From Aldehydirespirator sp965221185 (GTDB taxonomy: Bacteria > Actinomycetota > Acidimicrobiia > Acidimicrobiales > Aldehydirespiratoraceae), in the NCBI GenBank assembly GCA_965221185.1, contig OZ244866.1, forward strand, positions 3,906,001-3,970,000: a stretch of 64,000 nucleotides of DNA, written 5' to 3'. The notes below the pieces were generated by a model that ran no database searches, was not told the origin of the DNA, and was given only the letters and a program-made list of their open reading frames with translations. This document shows, piece by piece, positions 1 to 9,920 of the stretch (the stretch's first letter is position 1; every line of letters starts with the position of its first letter). The position numbers and the translations under genes were made by a program.

Positions 1-270
1 GGCCTCCATAATCAAGGCCAGCAACCATCTCAGATGCAGTCCGAAAGAACCGGGATCCCGTCGCGCGAAGTCAGACGCAACAAATGGGAGTATCCCATCG
101 CGAGTCTCGCCCTGGACAACTGGTGCTTCCAGGACAGGCACATCTGGGACTATCGGGTAGGCGGAGGCAACATACTGCACCGGCACTGCTGGTGGTGCGA
201 CCGAGTTGAGATAAAGACTCGCGGCGGCTGGGTCATGACCCAGGTCAAGCGCCGCGATGCCGATGACTAG
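1..270 (+). CDS. Hypothetical protein, possibly 5'-partial
   Basis: The frame is open from the first base of the window to a TAG at 268-270. The first ATG is at 34, giving 78 residues, but an upstream start outside the window is possible. The product is rich in Trp, His and Cys, with HRHCWWCD near residue 51, and has a basic tail. That composition looks more like a real protein than a GC-rich shadow frame. I do not recognise the family and see no membrane segment. No competing gene covers it on the other strand. Confidence 0.35.
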   Translation, partial: GLHNQGQQPSQMQSERTGIPSREVRRNKWEYPIASLALDNWCFQDRHIWDYRVGGGNILHRHCWWCDRVEIKTRGGWVMTQVKRRDADD

Positions 271-372
271 CACATCAGAACGGCGCGATTGGTGCGCCCG
301 GGCGCCGGCGGCCACTTGGTTCGCGCCACTCTCCTCGGTTTCGCGCCATGTCTCTATGAAGGTGAAGGCAAG

Positions 373-735
373 TCATCCGGCCGAGTTGCTCGACCGGCCG
401 TCTCTCTCTATACGGAACCCCACAAGTGCCCATGCCTCATCGTTGACGGCAGCCTTCGCCTCGTAGACGGCATCCACCATCCGGATGCCCTCTACGCACA
501 TCTCGGCCTCCACCATGTCTGAGCTCAGCGGAGCGTCGACTGCGACGCGCCGGAAGCTCTCCACCCAACCGCCGTCTTTCAGCGGGTCGCAATCGGGACA
601 CTCCTCGCGGTGCTGTGTCCACGCCCCCACGAGCGCGGTGCCTTCGGCCACCAGCCTTTCAACTTCGGCTCGGGCCGCGGCCAGCTCCATCCGGTCGACG
701 AGGCTCTCCTGTGGCTGCGGGTGTGTTGCGCTCAT
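373..735 (-). CDS. Hypothetical acidic protein
   Basis: This is a 120-residue protein of unknown family. I start it at the ATG at 735 because GGTGGG lies just upstream; a longer frame to 804 has no such site. An early CPDC pair (EECPDCDP, near residue 46) could bind metal or be a redox pair. The rest is mixed helix and strand with no signal peptide or membrane span. No operon partner is visible: the upstream neighbour is gene debris and the downstream strand is empty. Confidence 0.55.
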   Translation of the reverse strand: MSATHPQPQESLVDRMELAAARAEVERLVAEGTALVGAWTQHREECPDCDPLKDGGWVESFRRVAVDAPLSSDMVEAEMCVEGIRMVDAVYEAKAAVNDEAWALVGFRIERDGRSSNSAG

Positions 736-837
736 CCCACCAGCCTTGCAGAGGCTCTGCCCCGCAACCGGAGAACCAACTCGCAGCCCCTCCGGCTCAG
801 CCAACGGCGGGTAGCTCAGCTTCGAGGACAGGCGCCA

Positions 838-1059
838 CTACATAGACGATGAGTGCGGCCAAGCGGGTCGTCTAGCTGAATGAGGCTGGCACTGAGCGTT
901 GCCCGTCGGTGTTGTTGCCCCAGCATTCGACGGTGCCGTTGGTGCGCAGCCCACAGCGGGCAACAGCCCCCGGATCGCCTCCCAGACAGCATCGAACACC
1001 TCCGGCTCCAGCGCGCGCATAATGACAGAAACCTCCACCTGGTCGTCGTTGTTGTGCAC
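838..1059 (-). pseudogene. Chimeric debris: unknown N-terminus joined to RCC1-like piece
   Basis: The open frame from GTG 1059 begins with a plausible protein start (VIMRALEPEVFDAVWEAIRG). The pattern 'VWEAIRGLLP' is reminiscent of the N-terminus of some IS5-type transposases, which is only a guess. Beyond about position 957 the frame becomes low complexity. In the next frame, 872-955 encodes GLRTNGTVECWGNNTDGQ and ends at TAG 872-874. That is the signature of an RCC1 (regulator of chromosome condensation) repeat. The locus therefore looks like two unrelated broken genes fused out of frame. Confidence 0.4.
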
Positions 1060-1103
1060 CCGACATCACAGCCGGGAAACCTCGGCGACCGGTGGATGGT
1101 CAC

Positions 1104-1309
1104 CTATTCGCGCGCCCTCTTAGTATTTGCCCTGCTAAATAGCCATTTTTGGCACTGAGATTGGCGGAGGTGGACGGGCTCCATCAGTTCTAGAGACAGC
1201 ACAGCCCCAAATAGGCTGTTTTCCTGGCCTTCATGTATAATTTTTTGTATAATCAAAAAACTCGCAAAACATAAACATGCAGGTTATTAGCTATTTTTGG
1301 GCTTTGAAA
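1104..1309. other. AT-rich intergenic region with two TGTATAAT-like boxes
   Basis: This stretch is far richer in A and T than its surroundings and has no credible gene. It contains two overlapping -10-like boxes (around 1236 and 1244) and two similar motifs, 'aatagccatttttggc' near 1138 and 'ttagctatttttggg' near 1286. It may hold a promoter or the worn edge of an insertion. Nothing more can be said from sequence alone. Confidence 0.3.
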
Positions 1310-1399
1310 TGGCGGAGAGTATGGGATTTGAACCCATGGTGACCCGGAGGCCACAACGGCTTTCGAGGCCGCCCCATTCGTCCGCTCTGGCAACTCTCC
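1310..1399 (-). tRNA. tRNA-Ser (anticodon CGA)
   Basis: Read on the minus strand, GGAGAGT (1399-1393) pairs with ACTCTCC (1320-1314). A G discriminator and an encoded CCA (1312-1310) follow. The anticodon loop CTCGAAA gives CGA, and a long variable arm and the GGTTCAAATCC T-loop are present, as expected for a class II serine tRNA. It sits just upstream of 1290 in an AT-rich patch and is transcribed in the same direction as tadA. Confidence 0.95.
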
Positions 1400-1409
1400 G
1401 CTGCAGAGG

Positions 1410-1898
1410 CTACCGGCGGCCCTCCGGGTCGCCTGCTGGGCCAGCGTCGGAGCCGCGCAGGTCTGAGAAGAACTCCTGGAGCAGCGCGGCGCACTCCTCG
1501 GCCCGCACCCGTGGAACCACGTCGAACTCGTGGTTGAGCCGGGGATCGGCGCCGAGGTTGTAGAGCGAGCCCAGGGCGCCGGCCTTGGGGTCGTCGGCGC
1601 CGAAGACGACCCTGCCCACCCGGGCCTGCTGCAGCGCTCCGGCGCACATGGGGCACGGCTCCAGGGTCACGGCCACCGTCGCGCCGTCGAGACGCCAGCC
1701 GCCCAGGCGGGCCGCGGCGCCGCGCAGGGCCAGGATTTCGGCGTGGGCGGTGGGATCGCCGGTGCGCTCGCGCTCGTTGTGGCGGCGGGCGATCACCTCG
1801 CCGTTGAGCCACACCACCGCGCCCACGGGCACGTCGCCGTCAGCAGGTGCGGCCCGGGCCTCGGTCAAGGCCAGCTCCATCAGCTCGTCGTCGGTCAC
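1410..1898 (-). CDS. tadA: tRNA-specific adenosine deaminase TadA
   Basis: This cytosine-deaminase-fold enzyme converts the wobble adenosine of tRNA-Arg(ACG) to inosine in the cytoplasm. The 162-residue product carries the zinc and proton-shuttle motif HAE (residues 52-54) and PCPMC (Cys82 and Cys85), plus the typical GDVPVGAVV N-terminal strand. The length is normal for the family. The start is GTG 1898, preceded by a near copy of its own first 17 codons (see the 53-base duplication). Ten bases downstream lies tRNA-Ser(CGA) on the same strand. Confidence 0.93.
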   Translation of the reverse strand: MTDDELMELALTEARAAPADGDVPVGAVVWLNGEVIARRHNERERTGDPTAHAEILALRGAAARLGGWRLDGATVAVTLEPCPMCAGALQQARVGRVVFGADDPKAGALGSLYNLGADPRLNHEFDVVPRVRAEECAALLQEFFSDLRGSDAGPAGDPEGRR

Positions 1899-1951
1899 GG
1901 CGCGGCCCGGGCTTCGGTCGACGCCAGCTCCATGAGCTCGTCGTCGGTCAC
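1846..1951 (-). repeat. 53-base tandem duplication of the tadA start
   Basis: The first 17-18 codons of tadA (1898 down to about 1846) are repeated immediately upstream (1951-1899) with a few substitutions. The period is 53 bases, not a multiple of three. The upstream copy encodes VTDDELMELASTEARAAP and then meets TGA. That TGA overlaps the GTG of the real tadA start, so the duplicate forms an 18-codon leader ORF that could be translationally coupled to tadA. Confidence 0.8.
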
Positions 1952-2030
1952 GGCGCGGTCCGGGGGCCGGGCTTGCGGCTCGTGAGGATCACAGTGCCGG
2001 CCGGTCCCGGAGTTCGGGGTGCCCGGGGGC

Positions 2031-2876
2031 TCACGGGTCGATGTCGGTAGCCATCAGCTCGGCCATCGCCTTGGCCGCGGCCGCGGTCAGGGGGCCGTCC
2101 ACCACCGGGAGCTCCGTGTCATCGATGCGGGCGATCGACTGCACGATGCGGGTGGAGGAGGCCAGGAAGGCCTCGGGCACGCCGGGCAGATCCTTCATCG
2201 GCAGGTGCGTCTCGGCGATGTCGAGCTGCTCCAGCAGCAGCGCCCGGGTGACCCCGGCCAGGCAACCGGTGTCCAGCGGCGGGGTGTGGAGCCGCTCGCC
2301 GTCGGACCAGAAGATGTTCGATCCGGTGCCCTCGCTCACCCGGCCCCGGGTGTCGGCGAAGATCGCCTCCGACGCGCCCCGCTCGCGGGCCATGTCCAAA
2401 GCCAGCACGTTCTCGGCGTAGGAGGTGGTCTTGACCCCGGCCATGGCGCCTCGCTCGTTGCGAGGGAACGGCATGATCGCCACCGACGTGCCCGGCGGGT
2501 AGTCGGGTGGCCGGTTGCCGGCGACCACGACGGCCGAGCCTCGCGCGCTGCTGCGCCCCGATCCCAGCGGGCCACCTCCGCTGGTGGCGGTGATGCGCAC
2601 CACTCCCGCGCCCGGAGCAGCGTCGAGGCACTGGTCGATGGCGGCCCGCAAGTCGTCGTCGCTGTAGGGGCACTCGAATCGCAGGATCCGGGCCGACCGG
2701 CGCAGACGCTCGAGATGGCGCCGCACTGCGAACGCAGTCGCCCCCTCGTCGCGGCGCACGACAAGCAGCGTCTCGAAGACACCGTCGCCCACGATCACGC
2801 CGTGGTCGTCGGCGCGCAGATGCGGTTGGTCGGGCTCAACCATGCGTCCGTTCACCCATACGGCCTGCGCGCTCAT
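2031..2876 (-). CDS. Class IV aminotransferase (aminodeoxychorismate lyase / BCAT-like)
   Basis: This is a 281-residue fold-type IV PLP enzyme. The family includes 4-amino-4-deoxychorismate lyase (folate), branched-chain aminotransferase and D-amino-acid transaminase. Visible motifs are the N-terminal WVNG, the HLERL helix, the PLP lysine in GVKTTSYAENV, the phosphate-binding SEGTGSNIFW and the C-terminal FLASSTRIVQ segment. The short length and the FLASSTR pattern favour an aminodeoxychorismate lyase-like role, but the substrate cannot be fixed. It lies 80 bases upstream of the tadA leader on the same strand, so co-transcription is possible. Confidence 0.85.
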   Translation of the reverse strand: MSAQAVWVNGRMVEPDQPHLRADDHGVIVGDGVFETLLVVRRDEGATAFAVRRHLERLRRSARILRFECPYSDDDLRAAIDQCLDAAPGAGVVRITATSGGGPLGSGRSSARGSAVVVAGNRPPDYPPGTSVAIMPFPRNERGAMAGVKTTSYAENVLALDMARERGASEAIFADTRGRVSEGTGSNIFWSDGERLHTPPLDTGCLAGVTRALLLEQLDIAETHLPMKDLPGVPEAFLASSTRIVQSIARIDDTELPVVDGPLTAAAAKAMAELMATDIDP

Positions 2877-2977
2877 CTGTACGAAACTATCGGAGGGAGC
2901 GTCACCGGCAGGTCGCCCACGTCGTCGCGGTGGTCAAGAACTCCGAAATGTTTGGCCTGCGGCGGCGATACGTTGAC

Positions 2978-3751
2978 ATGATGAGGTCCTGGATCCAACG
3001 GCACTGGCGCTGGGCGTTTCCGGCTGCAGTCGTTGTGGCGGGAGTGGGAGCCTGGCTGTTCTTCGTCTACTTCGCCTTTCACACCATCTTGATCGACGAA
3101 GAGGTGGAGGAGGATCTGCCCTTCTTCACCGCGGGTCCTGCTCCCTCGGGCATGGCCGGCGACGAGACCACCACCGAGATCGCCGACGCCATGAACGAGG
3201 CCATGGCCGAGGCGGACATGCCGATGGACGACGAGGTGGACGAGCCCATGCCTCCGATGGACGGCACCGATGCTGGCCCATCGGACGATGAGAGCGGCGA
3301 GGCAGCCCAGCCCTCCGAGGAGGCCCAGCCCGAGGCCACACAGCCCGAGGCCACACAGCCTGAGAGCGCGGAGCCCGAGGCCACGCAGCCCCAGAGCGCC
3401 GAGCCTCAGATTATCGTGGAAGCGGCCGGGTCGTTCATTGGCCGCTCGCACCCCACCGAGGGCAGCGCCCGGGTGCTCGGCGACGGCAGCGGCCTGCGCT
3501 TCCTGCGGCTCGAGGACTTCCGCACCGACAATGGCCCCGACCTGAACGTGTATCTGTCCGCCGCGCCCCCCGACGCGCCCGCCGGCGCCTTTGACGACGA
3601 CTTCGTCGACCTCGGCGACCTCAAGGGCAACGTCGGCTCCCAGAACTACGAGATCCCCGCCGGGCTCGACTTGGACCGCTACTCGACGGTGGCGATCTGG
3701 TGCGTGCGCTTCGGCGTGGTGTTCGGCGCGGCCGACCTCATCGCCAGCTGA
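2978..3751 (+). CDS. Membrane-anchored DM13-domain protein
   Basis: From ATG 2978 this gives 257 residues. A basic start (MMRSWIQRHWRW) is followed by one transmembrane helix (about residues 13-33). Next come an acidic, Met-rich segment and a tandem QPEATQPE-type linker (about 110-145). The C-terminal DM13 domain shows DFRTDNGPDLNVYLS and the conserved IWC Cys. DM13 domains are predicted extracytoplasmic redox or electron-transfer modules with an essential Cys. The last 14 bases overlap the 3' end of the convergent gene at 3738-4955. Confidence 0.85.
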   Translation: MMRSWIQRHWRWAFPAAVVVAGVGAWLFFVYFAFHTILIDEEVEEDLPFFTAGPAPSGMAGDETTTEIADAMNEAMAEADMPMDDEVDEPMPPMDGTDAGPSDDESGEAAQPSEEAQPEATQPEATQPESAEPEATQPQSAEPQIIVEAAGSFIGRSHPTEGSARVLGDGSGLRFLRLEDFRTDNGPDLNVYLSAAPPDAPAGAFDDDFVDLGDLKGNVGSQNYEIPAGLDLDRYSTVAIWCVRFGVVFGAADLIAS

Positions 3752-4955
3752 GAGTCGAGTCGAGCAGGAACGACGTTCCGGGGGAGGGGTCCGCGCCCAA
3801 ACCGGACAGCTCGACGACAAGCCATCCCTTGTCCCGTTCGGGCGGCTCAGTTAGGGCGACCACCAGCGCCGGCGTCTGGTCGGCGGTCAGCCAGGCGACG
3901 GATGTCGAGTCGTCCGACCATCTCGGCTGGCCGTAGCCGCCTACGTCCAGCAGGCGCAGATCCTGCGTCTCGTGATCGAGGAGCCAGGCCGGGCTGGTGT
4001 CGTTGATCAGCCACCGACCGTCGGGCGAGACGGAGATTCCGGCCATTTCGGCGATGAATTCCCGGGGCAGCTCTCTGGCACGATCGGTGGAGGCGTCCAC
4101 GGCCACCACGGCGCACGAGAGAGTCTCGTCGCAGCGCTGCTCCACTCGCAGCCCACCGCTCGTGGCGAGGAGCCTGTGCTCGCTCACGACTTCGAATCCT
4201 CTGAGTGTCGGCCGGAATGTCCTGCCCACCGGGGGAGTGACGAGCAGGCCTGCGTCGCGGACCGCTATCAACTCGGAGCCCGAGGGCGCTTGCAGCTCGC
4301 CGGTCAGGACTCCGTAGTCCTGCCAGGCGTTCAGCCGTATGACGCCGTCCGGGCCTTGGGGCCGGCTGATCACCCAAGAGTCCACGAGCGGTTGATCCGA
4401 AGGCACCAGCTGTGCGTCCGAAGCGACGAGCACCGCAGTGGGCGGATCCTCCGTTAGCGACAGCCCCACTGTGCGCTTGCCGTCGCTGAGCATCGTCAAG
4501 TCGGCGAGCGGCAGAACCGACCCGGACACCTCGATGGGCAGGCGCTCCACCGTCCCCGTAGCCAGGTCCAGTCGGGCCACATGGCTGCCGCTCAGATAGA
4601 GGAGCCGGCCCTCGAGGCGGCTGAACGGTTCCGGGGGCGCCGCGCTCGGCAGCTCCTCACCTTCAGAGGCGACTTCGGTCCGGCTCTCGGGCTCTCGGAG
4701 AGGGCTGCTCGTGGTAGGCACTTCGAAGGTGCCCTCGTCCAATGGGTCCGAGTCTCGGCTGTCGATGTCGGCGCCGTCGTCGCCGGTGAGGCTGAGCAGC
4801 CACAGCACTGCGATCAGGGCAACGAGCACACCGATCAGCCCGGCTGCGGCCGGCAACGGACGCCGGTGTTCGTTGCCGCCGGCCTCCCGCCCCGAGCCGT
4901 CGTTGCCGTTGCCGGTGTCGGTGTCGTCGCGGCCGTCCAGCGGTGCCGCGTCCAT
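3738..4955 (-). CDS. Membrane-anchored beta-propeller-like secreted protein
   Basis: This protein has 405 residues from ATG 4955; the longer open frame runs through tRNA-Ser and is not real. An N-terminal cytoplasmic stretch of about 35 polar residues leads into one hydrophobic helix (AAAGLIGVLVALIAVLWLL). An acidic Ser/Thr linker follows, then an all-beta region with repeating blade-like units (for example GGYGQPRWSDDSTSVAWL and SVSPDGRWLINDTSPAW). These resemble WD40/TolB-like propellers facing outside. I cannot assign a ligand. Two Cys in QRCDETLSCAV may form a disulfide. Confidence 0.7.
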   Translation of the reverse strand: MDAAPLDGRDDTDTGNGNDGSGREAGGNEHRRPLPAAAGLIGVLVALIAVLWLLSLTGDDGADIDSRDSDPLDEGTFEVPTTSSPLREPESRTEVASEGEELPSAAPPEPFSRLEGRLLYLSGSHVARLDLATGTVERLPIEVSGSVLPLADLTMLSDGKRTVGLSLTEDPPTAVLVASDAQLVPSDQPLVDSWVISRPQGPDGVIRLNAWQDYGVLTGELQAPSGSELIAVRDAGLLVTPPVGRTFRPTLRGFEVVSEHRLLATSGGLRVEQRCDETLSCAVVAVDASTDRARELPREFIAEMAGISVSPDGRWLINDTSPAWLLDHETQDLRLLDVGGYGQPRWSDDSTSVAWLTADQTPALVVALTEPPERDKGWLVVELSGLGADPSPGTSFLLDSTLSWR

Positions 4956-4978
4956 CCCGGCACCGTATCGGTCGAGCG

Positions 4979-5063
4979 CGGAGGGTGTGGGATTTGAACC
5001 CACGGAGGCTCTCGCCTCACACGCTTTCCAAGCGTGCCCATTCGGCCGCTCTGGCAACCCTCC
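4979..5063 (-). tRNA. tRNA-Ser (anticodon GGA)
   Basis: On the minus strand GGAGGGT (5063-5057) pairs with ACCCTCC (4986-4980), with G as discriminator. No CCA is encoded. The anticodon loop CTTGGAAA gives GGA, with a long class II variable arm and a GGTTCAAATCC T-loop. It stands divergent from the SRP RNA and dnaX, a common actinobacterial arrangement. Confidence 0.95.
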
Positions 5064-5129
5064 CCGGTCCCGAGCCGCGGGTCCGGACACGCGAGGGTAT
5101 CGTGTGCGCTCCAGCGCCCGTTTCGGGGT

Positions 5130-5235
5130 GTGACGGCCGGGTCCTGTGCAACGGGTGCCTGCGAACCGGGTCAGGGCCGGAAGGCAGCAGCTCTCAGCAG
5201 ATCCGCCTGGGTGCCGCAGATCGCCTGGCCGTCAC
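5130..5235 (+). ncRNA. ffs: Signal recognition particle RNA, small bacterial type
   Basis: The ends GTGACGGCC (5130-5138) and GGCCGTCAC (5227-5235) pair to close a long hairpin. The apical part holds the conserved SRP domain IV: GGTCAGG, CCGGAA tetraloop side and GCAGCAG (about 5168-5192), which binds Ffh. The size, about 106 nt, fits the small bacterial 4.5S class. Its place directly upstream of dnaX is typical of actinobacteria. Confidence 0.9.
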
Positions 5236-5331
5236 TCCCGGGAACGGGCGCTGGCGCGCCAGCCGGCGGTCGCCCCACGCTCTGAGCTAGAACCGGCGGG
5301 TTGTCAGACTCCACGTCTAGAGTCCACGTCG

Positions 5332-7401
<2,070 letters not shown>

Positions 7402-7414
7402 TGCGAGTGGCGAC

Positions 7415-8023
7415 ATGAGCTACTCCAGAGCCGTTCAGGAGCTGATAGATCAGCTCGGGCGGCTGCCCGGCATCGGCCCCAAGTCGGCCCAACGAGTGGC
7501 GTTCCACCTGCTGAAGTCGCCCGCCGAGGACGCCAATCGTCTAGCCCGCGCCATCGCCGACGCCAAGGCAAAGGTGTCGTACTGCCCCCGCTGCTTCAAC
7601 CTGGCCGAGCAGGGAGGGGAGTGCGCGGTGTGCCGGGATCCCAGGCGGGAGTCTCGATTCGTCTGTGTGGTGGAGGACGCCCAGGATGTGGTGGCGGTGG
7701 AGCGCACCGGAGAGTTCCACGGCCGCTACCACGTGCTCCAGGGGGCGTTCAGTCCGATCGACGGCGTGGGGGTCGACCAACTCCGCATCAAGGAACTACT
7801 GGCCCGGGTGGTCGACGAGGACATCGAGGAGGTGATCGTGGCCACCAACCCCAACCTGGAGGGCGAGGCGACCGCGATGCTGGTCCACCGGTATCTCAAG
7901 CCCGCCGGCGTGCGGGTGACCCGCATCGCTAGCGGGCTCCCGGTCGGGGGCGACCTCGAGTACGCCGACGAGCTCACCCTGGGTCGGGCCTTCGAGGGCC
8001 GCCGACCACTCGAAGGAGCCTGA
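7415..8023 (+). CDS. recR: Recombination mediator RecR
   Basis: RecR works with RecF and RecO to load RecA on gapped DNA. The 202-residue product has the N-terminal helix-hairpin-helix (LPGIGPKSAQR, 17-27), a four-Cys zinc finger (Cys57, Cys60, Cys70, Cys73) and a TOPRIM domain with VVEDAQD and the NPNLEGEATA motif. It ends with the usual GLPVGGDLEYADELTLGRA. ATG 7415 lies 13 bases after dnaX. No ybaB gene sits between the two, unlike many bacteria. Confidence 0.96.
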   Translation: MSYSRAVQELIDQLGRLPGIGPKSAQRVAFHLLKSPAEDANRLARAIADAKAKVSYCPRCFNLAEQGGECAVCRDPRRESRFVCVVEDAQDVVAVERTGEFHGRYHVLQGAFSPIDGVGVDQLRIKELLARVVDEDIEEVIVATNPNLEGEATAMLVHRYLKPAGVRVTRIASGLPVGGDLEYADELTLGRAFEGRRPLEGA

Positions 8024-8105
8024 AGCGCGGTTTGGCGCGCCGCGGCCGGAGCCCGATGCCCCAATCGCCGAGACCCATCCGAGGCCGTCCGGTAGATTCG
8101 CGGTG

Positions 8106-8504
8106 ATGCTCACCGAGATAGACCACGTGGCCATTGCCGTCCGAGACCTGGACGCCGCGATCGCCTGGTACCGGGATGCTCTCGGCGCGGAGGTCGAGCA
8201 CCGCGAGGTGGTGGAGCATGACGGGGTGGAGGAGGCCCTGCTGGCGGTGGCTGAGAGCTATGTGCAGCTGATATCGGCCACCCGGGACGACTCGCCGGTA
8301 GCCAAGTTCCTCGCCAAGCGAGGCGAGGGCCTGCACCACGTGGGTTACCGGGTGAAGGACTGCGCGGCCGCGTTGGCAACGATGGTGCAGGCCGGGGCTA
8401 CGCCCATAGACGCGGCGCCAAGGCCGGGCAGCCGCAACACCACCGTCGCGTTCATCCACCCCAGAGGGTCCTTCGGCACGCTGATCGAGCTGGTCGAGGA
8501 GTAG
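8106..8504 (+). CDS. mce: Methylmalonyl-CoA epimerase
   Basis: The 132-residue vicinal-oxygen-chelate enzyme interconverts (2R)- and (2S)-methylmalonyl-CoA in propionate catabolism. It shows IDHVAIAVRDLDAAIAWYRD at the N-terminus, GEGLHHVGYRV in the middle and GTLIELVEE at the end. The His and Glu residues in these segments are the metal ligands of the family. An in-frame GTG at 8103 directly precedes ATG 8106. The pathway partner pccB lies about 30 kb away in this window. Confidence 0.9.
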   Translation: MLTEIDHVAIAVRDLDAAIAWYRDALGAEVEHREVVEHDGVEEALLAVAESYVQLISATRDDSPVAKFLAKRGEGLHHVGYRVKDCAAALATMVQAGATPIDAAPRPGSRNTTVAFIHPRGSFGTLIELVEE

Positions 8505-8517
8505 CGGGGCGAGCGCG

Positions 8518-9381
8518 GTGCGTGTTCACCTCATCGACGGCACCTACGAGCTGTTCCGCTTTCACTACGCCAAGTCCAACCGCGACCCCCGCCGGGGCGC
8601 GCAGCGGGGCGTGCTCAACTCGATGCTCGACCTGGTCGCCGACGGCGCCACTCACATCGGCATAGCTACCGACCATGTGATCGAGTCGTTCCGCAACGAG
8701 ATGCTGTCCGTCTACAAGGACGGCAGCGGTGTCGACCCCGACCTGAAGGCACAGTTCGGCGAGCTCGAGGAACTGCTGGAGCTGGCCGGCTTCGCGGTGT
8801 GGCCCCAGATCGAGCACGAAGCCGACGACGGGCTGGCGTCGGCCGCCGCGGTGGCGGCCGGCGACCCGCGGGTGGAGCAGGTCGTGATCTGCACACCCGA
8901 CAAGGACCTGGCCCAATGCGTGACCGCCGACGGGCGGGTGGTGCAGTACGATCGCCGCCGCGGTCTGCTGTACGACCACGCCGGGGTGGTGGCCAAGTTC
9001 GGCGTTCCTCCGGCGTCGATCCCCGACTATCTGGGCCTGGTGGGCGATTCCGCCGACGGATTCCCGGGACTGCCCGGCTGGGGCGCCAAATCGGCGGCCG
9101 CGCTGCTGGCCCGGTACGGCCACATCAGCGCCATCCCGTTCGACCCGTCGGAGTGGGACGTCGAGGTGCGGAGCGCGGCCAAGCTGGCTGCGGCCCTGCG
9201 GGACAACTTCGAGGACGCGCTGCTGTATCGCCGCATCGCCACCGTCGAACTGGGCGCCCCGGTGTCGGCGACGGTCGATGAGATGGAGTGGCGCGGCCCG
9301 GTGCCGGGCTTCAAAGAGCGCTGCGCCGAACTCGGTGCCGAGCGCCTGGTCGCCCGGACACACGGGCTGTGCCCGACCTGA
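8518..9381 (+). CDS. 5'-3' exonuclease (flap endonuclease family)
   Basis: This 287-residue stand-alone protein resembles the N-terminal exonuclease domain of DNA polymerase I. It begins MRVHLIDGTYELFR with the first metal Asp. Further metal-binding acidic clusters are EHEADDGLAS and CTPDKDLAQ, followed by the helix-3-turn motif PDYLGLVGDSADGFPGLPGWG. No polymerase domain follows. It starts at GTG 8518, 13 bases after mce, so the two probably share a transcript. The role is probably RNA-primer or flap removal, inferred from the family. Confidence 0.85.
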   Translation: MRVHLIDGTYELFRFHYAKSNRDPRRGAQRGVLNSMLDLVADGATHIGIATDHVIESFRNEMLSVYKDGSGVDPDLKAQFGELEELLELAGFAVWPQIEHEADDGLASAAAVAAGDPRVEQVVICTPDKDLAQCVTADGRVVQYDRRRGLLYDHAGVVAKFGVPPASIPDYLGLVGDSADGFPGLPGWGAKSAAALLARYGHISAIPFDPSEWDVEVRSAAKLAAALRDNFEDALLYRRIATVELGAPVSATVDEMEWRGPVPGFKERCAELGAERLVARTHGLCPT

Positions 9382-9485
9382 TTCTGATTGCAGACGCGGA
9401 CGGTGGTGTCTGATCGGCATGCTGCCTCATACAAAAACTCATGAAATGGCGTTGCTTGTAAGTTCGAGGTGCTACGCTGCAACTC

Positions 9486-9890
9486 ATGGTCCTCACGGCC
9501 GTCTTGCAGATCTCCACCGTGTTAGTGGCTGTGTTGACGCTTGTGTGGCATCAGACCCGCACCGTCGACAGGCTCCGCAAGGAGGCCCGGCGGGACCACA
9601 GGCACCTCTTGAAGCTGCAAGCAAAGTCGACCCGGCAGGCCCGGAGGGACAACGAGAAGCTGCGCTCTGAGTTCACCTCGTCCCATGACAAGCTTGAGAC
9701 CTCCCACAACAAGCTGTGGGACGTTGTCATCGAGAACGGCCGGAAGCTGGACCGGATCGAGGGCTTCCTCGGCATCGGGATGCCCGAGCTGGCGGCGGAA
9801 CGGGCAGCGGGCTCGGCGTTCGGGCCGACTCCCCCGGGGCTCGAGGACCAGTCGGAGGAGCCCCAGGCCGGGGCCGACGAGGATGACTGA
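9486..9890 (+). CDS. Small membrane protein with coiled coil
   Basis: This 134-residue protein has an N-terminal hydrophobic helix (VLQISTVLVAVLTLVW, about residues 6-22). A highly charged Arg/Lys/Glu helical stretch (25-90) follows and probably forms a coiled coil. The tail is acidic, low in structure and ends in EDD. I do not recognise a function. It stands alone between the exonuclease gene and the convergent ligC. Confidence 0.7.
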   Translation: MVLTAVLQISTVLVAVLTLVWHQTRTVDRLRKEARRDHRHLLKLQAKSTRQARRDNEKLRSEFTSSHDKLETSHNKLWDVVIENGRKLDRIEGFLGIGMPELAAERAAGSAFGPTPPGLEDQSEEPQAGADEDD

Positions 9891-9920
9891 TCGGTCGTAT
9901 CGCCTGGAGGCGGGCGCCGG

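Noticed and set aside
4956..5090. N-terminal extension of the propeller-like protein through tRNA-Ser(GGA)
   Set aside because: The segment is the tRNA gene itself. A natural ATG at 4955 followed by a membrane helix gives a sensible protein.
5146..5331. N-terminal extension of dnaX from an ATG-like start at 5146
   Set aside because: It would start inside the SRP RNA and encode no DnaX-like sequence. The family N-terminus AYQSLYRRYRP begins right after GTG 5332.
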